Assembly (NCBI GenBank): GCA_965369805.1
Contig: CBDURG010000029.1
Location: 1-17,696, forward strand
Reading direction: 5' to 3'
Origin: JAGLRQ01 sp965369805
GTDB lineage: Bacteria > Auribacterota > UBA6266
DNA: 17,696 bases
The notes beneath the pieces were generated by a model. The model worked only from the letters and a program-made list of their open reading frames with translations, was not told the DNA's origin and made no database searches. Position 1 is the stretch's first letter. Every line of letters begins with the position of its first letter. A program made the translations under genes and the position numbers. Below are positions 14,466-17,696 of this stretch, piece after piece.

Positions 14466-15530
14466 CTACTTTTTCAAAAGGGTTTCGAAATATTTTATGA
14501 ACTCAGCGGCAATTTTAGACGCGCTGTTTTTTTCAAGATAATTTTGAGCGCCCCTTAAAACTTTTTCTGTTTCCGTAACATCTTCAAAAGCATGCTTCAC
14601 CGCTTCTTTGAACTGGCCAAAGCTTTTATACAAGAACACCGCGTCTTTAACCATATCAACAAAATTCGATTCACGCGAAAGAAAAGGACAACCCGCGCCG
14701 AGACACTGATAAATAGTACTCGAAACGGCAACCCATGGCAAACGCGGCTTGTTAAATATTGTAACATCAGAAGCATGAAGGTAATCATAAATTTCTTCGA
14801 TAGTAAGTGTCTGTTTTCTTAATTCAACCATTCCCTTAGCAAGATCAACGTAAGGCTCTATCTTCATCAAAGTGGGTTTATGGTTACAGACAATAACAAT
14901 ATGAATTGGATACTCTTCCCTCATTGCCCAGAGCCATGGAATAACTTCGGAACCGGAACCGGACGCGGGGCCAAACATAAACACTATCTTTTTGTCAGTC
15001 GGAAGCTTTAGCTTCTTACGGGCCGCCTTCTTATCGCCGGGCTTCCAGGGCAAACAGGGATAAGGGATATATTTTAAAATTTCCTCAGGGTATCCTTCTT
15101 TAAGAAAATCAATGTACCTGGGGTCAAATCCGACTATTCCATCCCAGTCAAACTGGTGAAACGAAGGATCATCCGTAAGTTTTCCATCATGTATAACCGT
15201 CACGGTTTTAGATTTTTTCTTTATCCAGTGGAAAATCCTGCCAAGCTCATCTTTTGGAAACATGCCTATATCTTCCGTGAGAAATATATCATAATTTTCC
15301 TTCATAAAGGGAACGCTGTCAAAAACAACACGGGGAGCATTAAAAGTGCTGAAACACCTGTGAACATAAGGTTCATCCTTGTCAACAATTGCTGTCCCAT
15401 GAAAACTTTCAGGGACAAAAGAAAACACGGTAAGCTCATGCCCCATCTTAATAAATTCCCTGCCGATAAATTCCGCGTGAATTGAAGCGCCGGAATCAGA
15501 ATTCCACGCGCTCATTATCCCAATTTTCAT
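14466..15530 (-). CDS. Glycosyltransferase, GT-B fold (GT4-like)
   Basis: This is a glycosyltransferase of GT-B type with unknown donor and acceptor. The start is set at the ATG at 15528-15530 (MKIGIMSAWNSDSGASIHAEF), giving 354 residues, because the family opening begins there and a GGAG lies 6 nt upstream. A longer in-frame GTG start would add a tail unlike the family. The N-terminal Rossmann domain has the usual 'FIGREFIKMGHELTVFS' helix and strand. The second domain starts near 'KIVFMFGPASGSGSEVIPWLWAM' and contains 'LHASDVTIFNKPRLPWVAVSSTIYQCLGAGCPFL', the donor-binding region. A tiny upstream ORF ends in the ATGA that contains this ATG. It leads the operon with two GH130 genes. Confidence 0.85.
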   Translation of the reverse strand: MKIGIMSAWNSDSGASIHAEFIGREFIKMGHELTVFSFVPESFHGTAIVDKDEPYVHRCFSTFNAPRVVFDSVPFMKENYDIFLTEDIGMFPKDELGRIFHWIKKKSKTVTVIHDGKLTDDPSFHQFDWDGIVGFDPRYIDFLKEGYPEEILKYIPYPCLPWKPGDKKAARKKLKLPTDKKIVFMFGPASGSGSEVIPWLWAMREEYPIHIVIVCNHKPTLMKIEPYVDLAKGMVELRKQTLTIEEIYDYLHASDVTIFNKPRLPWVAVSSTIYQCLGAGCPFLSRESNFVDMVKDAVFLYKSFGQFKEAVKHAFEDVTETEKVLRGAQNYLEKNSASKIAAEFIKYFETLLKK

Positions 15531-15562
15531 ACAATACTCCTTTTTAAAAAAGCACCTTCCAT
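15527..15562 (-). CDS. Candidate 11-codon leader ORF overlapping the glycosyltransferase start
   Basis: An ATG at 15560-15562 opens the ORF MEGAFLKRSIV, whose TGA (15527-15529) overlaps the glycosyltransferase ATG in an ATGA. The glycosyltransferase Shine-Dalgarno lies inside it. A -10-like TAAAAT with an extended TG (TGCTAAAAT, -10 at 15569-15574) ends exactly 6 nt before this ATG, so translation would be leaderless. There is no homology evidence; it may simply be 5' UTR. Confidence 0.35.
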   Translation of the reverse strand: MEGAFLKRSIV

Positions 15563-15568
15563 GATTGT

Positions 15569-15597
15569 ATTTTAGCACAATTTACAGCTTGATTATA
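15569..15597 (-). promoter_or_regulatory. Candidate promoter(s) of the glycosyltransferase-GH130 operon
   Basis: Two minus-strand -10-like boxes are present: a perfect TATAAT at 15592-15597, and an extended -10 TGCTAAAAT (TAAAAT at 15569-15574). Neither has a convincing -35. The first would give a 5' UTR of about 55 nt; the second starts at the ATG of the small leader ORF. Confidence 0.4.
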
Positions 15598-15654
15598 TCA
15601 CTGTTAAAGTTTTTCTATTCTAAAAAACAGTTTACCTTTACCAGATCGTTTTTT

Positions 15655-17511
15655 CTAGCCTCTTTTCCTATCGGCTAAAAGAACAAAGTTCTTAATTTCC
15701 TCCTTGTTTCTCGCTTCCTTCCACTTTCTATCAAATCCCGGATTCTGTGTAATTTGAGCCACTGCCGCCAGGCTTTTCAAGTGCAAAACGCGCTCATCTA
15801 TGGAACCCGCAAAAACAAACATAACATGGACCAGTTCATCGTCAGGAAAAATTATCCCCGCCTTTGCCCTTATCATCAGTGCCTTAAAAACATTTTTTCC
15901 TTCAACTACAATGTGAGGAATCGCAAGGCCCTTTCTTATTATTGTAGTAGCTGATTTTTCTCTCTCTATCAATTTCTTTAATATGGTATCAGGCGCCATT
16001 GTGAGTTCTTCGGCTAAAATATTTGAAATGTCCCTGAATAAATCCTCCGCTTTCAGGAGTTCTTCAACATCTAACACCTTACTTTTCTCCATTAGCTTAT
16101 GGAACCTGTCTTCAATAATTTCATCCCTCTGGACTACAACGTCTTTCAACTCTGTAAGCAGGTTATCGGAAGTAAGTTCCGTATCTTTTGACACCAGCTT
16201 TTCCAGCGCGTAGATCAAAGCTGAATCTCTGACAGCTCTTTTTCCCACATAAACCTTGTACCATATAAACCCTGTAAACAGGAACATCAGAGTAATAAAA
16301 CCAATGAACGACCCCATTTCGATAAGAAGAAATCCTCCCCCCAATATTCCAATTATTTGTAAATATGGATAAAAAGGGGCTCGAAATTTGGGCCGGTAAC
16401 TTAAAAGTTTACTTTCTCTGAACAGTATGAGAGTCAGGTTGGCAAACATAAAGAGCAAAATTAGAATACTTGAAGCAAGCTTAACTAAAAATTCCAGCTT
16501 CAAGAACGTGATAACAACAACCATGAACAACCCGGTAAAAAGAATGGCAATATAGGGCGTTTTAACCCTCGTGCCTATCTTCTGAAAAATTGGCGGCAGC
16601 AATTTATCCCTGCTCATGCCAAGTGGATATCTTGAAGCGGTCATAATCGCGGAATTGGCGGTGGAGATAAACGCCAGAAAAGCGCCTATACTTATTATTA
16701 CCTTAAAAACTTCACCTCCAAAAACACCGGCTCCGGCAGATATGGGAATAAGTGTCGCTTCAAGCTCTCCGGGACTTAGGACTCCTATTGTAATAAAAAT
16801 TACTACAGTATATATAAGAGAGGTAACAGCAATAGAAAGAATCATTCCAAGAGGTAAATTTTTACCCGGATTTTTCACTTCTTCCGCCAGGGCCGCTACT
16901 TTCGTTAACCCTCCGTAAGAAATAAAAACAAAACTCGCGGCAGCAAATACCGGACCCAGCCCCTTGCTGAAAAAAGGTTTGAAATTAAAAGAGTCAACCG
17001 CTTTAATCCCCCCAAAAATATAGCAGAACAATATGCCCAGAAGCCCCAGAACCAATAAAACCTGCACTTTCCCTGCCTCTTTAACACCGGCTAAATTTAA
17101 AAAAATAAAAAGCAGACAGCATATAAGGGCTATAATGTTTAAAGGCAGGTCTGTCAGAATAGTTAAATAAGCACCCATCCCTAACAGGGCAAAGGCACCT
17201 TTCATGCTTAGAGAAAACCAGGTACTAAAGCCTGCTAACGTTCCCAAAAGAGGGCCAAAACCTCTCATGATATAGAAGTAATCTCCCCCGGCTTTCGGCA
17301 TCGCTGTTATTAATTCCGCGTTACTGAGCAGGGCAGGGATGCATAACAAACCCGCGATAATATATGATAGCAGAACGGCTGGCCCGGCCATCGCGTAAGC
17401 CAACCCGGGTAAAATAAACAAACCTGAACTAATCATCGCGCCGGTTGCCACACAAAAAACATCAAGCAAAGTAAGCTCTTTTTTTAATTTTTCTTTTATG
17501 GTTTTGCTCAC
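15655..17511 (-). CDS. APC-family amino acid permease fused to a PTS EIIA (fructose/mannitol/Ntr-type) domain
   Basis: The 618 residues combine a membrane transporter with a phosphotransfer-type domain. Residues about 15-430 form some twelve hydrophobic helices of the amino acid-polyamine-organocation family, with the unwound TM1 motif in 'VATGAMISSGLFILPGLAYAMAGPAVLL'. After a linker with helices (about 430-485) comes a C-terminal PTS EIIA type-2 domain. It has the phosphorylatable histidine H533 in GLAIPH and the second conserved histidine H577 in RVLHLKSLA, the same spacing pattern as in EIIA-Mtl. Both histidines are intact, so phosphorylation-dependent control of uptake is plausible. The start is GTG (17509-17511), supported by a TATAAT box 6 nt upstream; an overlapping ATG is followed at once by TGA. 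No other PTS gene is in the window. The substrate is unknown. Confidence 0.9.
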   Translation of the reverse strand: MSKTIKEKLKKELTLLDVFCVATGAMISSGLFILPGLAYAMAGPAVLLSYIIAGLLCIPALLSNAELITAMPKAGGDYFYIMRGFGPLLGTLAGFSTWFSLSMKGAFALLGMGAYLTILTDLPLNIIALICCLLFIFLNLAGVKEAGKVQVLLVLGLLGILFCYIFGGIKAVDSFNFKPFFSKGLGPVFAAASFVFISYGGLTKVAALAEEVKNPGKNLPLGMILSIAVTSLIYTVVIFITIGVLSPGELEATLIPISAGAGVFGGEVFKVIISIGAFLAFISTANSAIMTASRYPLGMSRDKLLPPIFQKIGTRVKTPYIAILFTGLFMVVVITFLKLEFLVKLASSILILLFMFANLTLILFRESKLLSYRPKFRAPFYPYLQIIGILGGGFLLIEMGSFIGFITLMFLFTGFIWYKVYVGKRAVRDSALIYALEKLVSKDTELTSDNLLTELKDVVVQRDEIIEDRFHKLMEKSKVLDVEELLKAEDLFRDISNILAEELTMAPDTILKKLIEREKSATTIIRKGLAIPHIVVEGKNVFKALMIRAKAGIIFPDDELVHVMFVFAGSIDERVLHLKSLAAVAQITQNPGFDRKWKEARNKEEIKNFVLLADRKRG

Positions 17512-17517
17512 ATCCAG

Positions 17518-17547
17518 ATTATAAGTCCTCTATAGCAGTATCTACAA
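17518..17547 (-). promoter_or_regulatory. Promoter of the permease-EIIA gene, predicted to give a leaderless mRNA
   Basis: On the minus strand TTGTAG (17542-17547), an 18-bp spacer and a perfect TATAAT (17518-17523) precede the GTG start. The -10 ends exactly 6 nt (CTGGAT) before the GTG, the same layout as at the SDR gene. An AGAGGA lies 14 nt before the GTG, too far for a usual Shine-Dalgarno. A second possible promoter (TTGCTG at 17574-17579 with TATTAT at 17552-17557) lies further upstream. Confidence 0.5.
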
Positions 17548-17601
17548 GAATATAATATGGAATTTTTTCCTTTCAGCAATAAACATATTGTAATATTATG
17601 G

Positions 17602-17630
17602 TTGTTCGAGAGGATAGGGAAAAAGATAAT
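17602..17630 (+). promoter_or_regulatory. Candidate promoter of the right-edge gene
   Basis: TTGTTC (17602-17607), a 17-bp spacer and GATAAT (17625-17630) form a sigma70-like promoter on the plus strand. It would start transcription about 20 nt before the TTG codon at 17657. Confidence 0.4.
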
Positions 17631-17656
17631 CACGAAAAAAGAAAAGGATATATCTT

Positions 17657-17696
17657 TTGAGAAAAACTATTGCTGTATTATTTCTGCTTTTAATCG
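17657..17696 (+). CDS. Start of a probable exported protein (cut off at right edge)
   Basis: A TTG codon at 17657-17659 opens the frame (M)RKTIAVLFLLLI, which continues to the window edge. A short basic start followed by a pure hydrophobic run is a typical signal peptide. AAAAGGA stands 8 nt before the TTG as a ribosome binding site, and a promoter-like sequence lies further upstream. Only 13 codons are visible, so the identity is unknown and the call rests on the SD plus signal-like start. Confidence 0.4.
   Translation, partial: MRKTIAVLFLLLI

Noticed and set aside
14466..15578. Longer 370-residue form of the glycosyltransferase starting at GTG 15576-15578
   Set aside because: The extra N-terminal residues (LKYNHGRCFFKKEYC) are unlike the family, which begins at MKIGIMSAW, and a good GGAG Shine-Dalgarno precedes the internal ATG at 15530. 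The extended region overlaps a promoter-like box.
15600..15631. Imperfect inverted repeat ACTGTT...AACAGT between the permease and the glycosyltransferase
   Set aside because: The stem is AT-rich with a 4-nt bulge and lies just beside the TATAAT box. It is too weak to call as terminator or operator with confidence.

Overview
The window looks like a piece of a bacterial chromosome from an uncultivated lineage. The gene content is that of an envelope-bearing bacterium: a GspE/GspF-type secretion or pilus ATPase and platform protein, a SurA-like periplasmic protein with a signal peptide, and a V-type ATPase operon whose gene order is the one I know from Chlamydiae and spirochaetes. The tandem GH130 genes, the V-ATPase and the style of the intergenic repeats would fit a PVC-type candidate phylum such as Omnitrophota, but this is a guess from gene content and no marker gene is present to settle it. 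No rRNA, tRNA, CRISPR array or intact transposon was seen.

Layout. Positions 1-3299 (minus strand) hold a SurA-like chaperone gene followed by gspE and the 5' part of gspF, which runs off the left edge. A perfect 18-bp inverted repeat at 3400-3436 separates them from the V-ATPase operon (3456-10978, minus strand), read in the order atpE, DUF2764 gene, atpA, atpB, atpD, atpI, atpK. There is no recognisable C, F or G/H subunit. The K subunit carries the residues that bind Na+ in Enterococcus NtpK, so the enzyme is probably sodium-coupled. Two gaps in this operon (10181-10372 and 6326-6465) are largely filled by repetitive noncoding 'word' sequences rather than by genes.

Upstream of the V-ATPase is an orphan HipB-type HTH regulator (11120-11380). 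Its promoter carries an array of five 16-bp operator-like palindromes whose start-to-start spacings are 42, 31, 31 and 42 bp, so all lie on about the same face of the helix. No hipA toxin gene is present. The 382-bp gap 11381-11762 also contains a small MITE-like inverted repeat and a fragment of another dispersed repeat.

The right third is carbohydrate- and transport-related: a plus-strand SDR oxidoreductase (11763-12608), whose stop overlaps the stop of a convergent minus-strand operon made of a glycosyltransferase and two tandem GH130 phosphorylase-like genes; an APC-type amino acid permease fused to a PTS EIIA domain (15655-17511); and the first codons of a divergent, probably exported protein at the right edge.

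The best new leads are the phased operator array with its orphan HipB, a recurring promoter layout in which a TATAAT-like box lies exactly 6 nt before the start codon (predicting leaderless mRNAs for the SDR and the permease, and a leaderless 11-codon upstream ORF that overlaps the glycosyltransferase start), and the dispersed repeat words lodged inside the V-ATPase operon.
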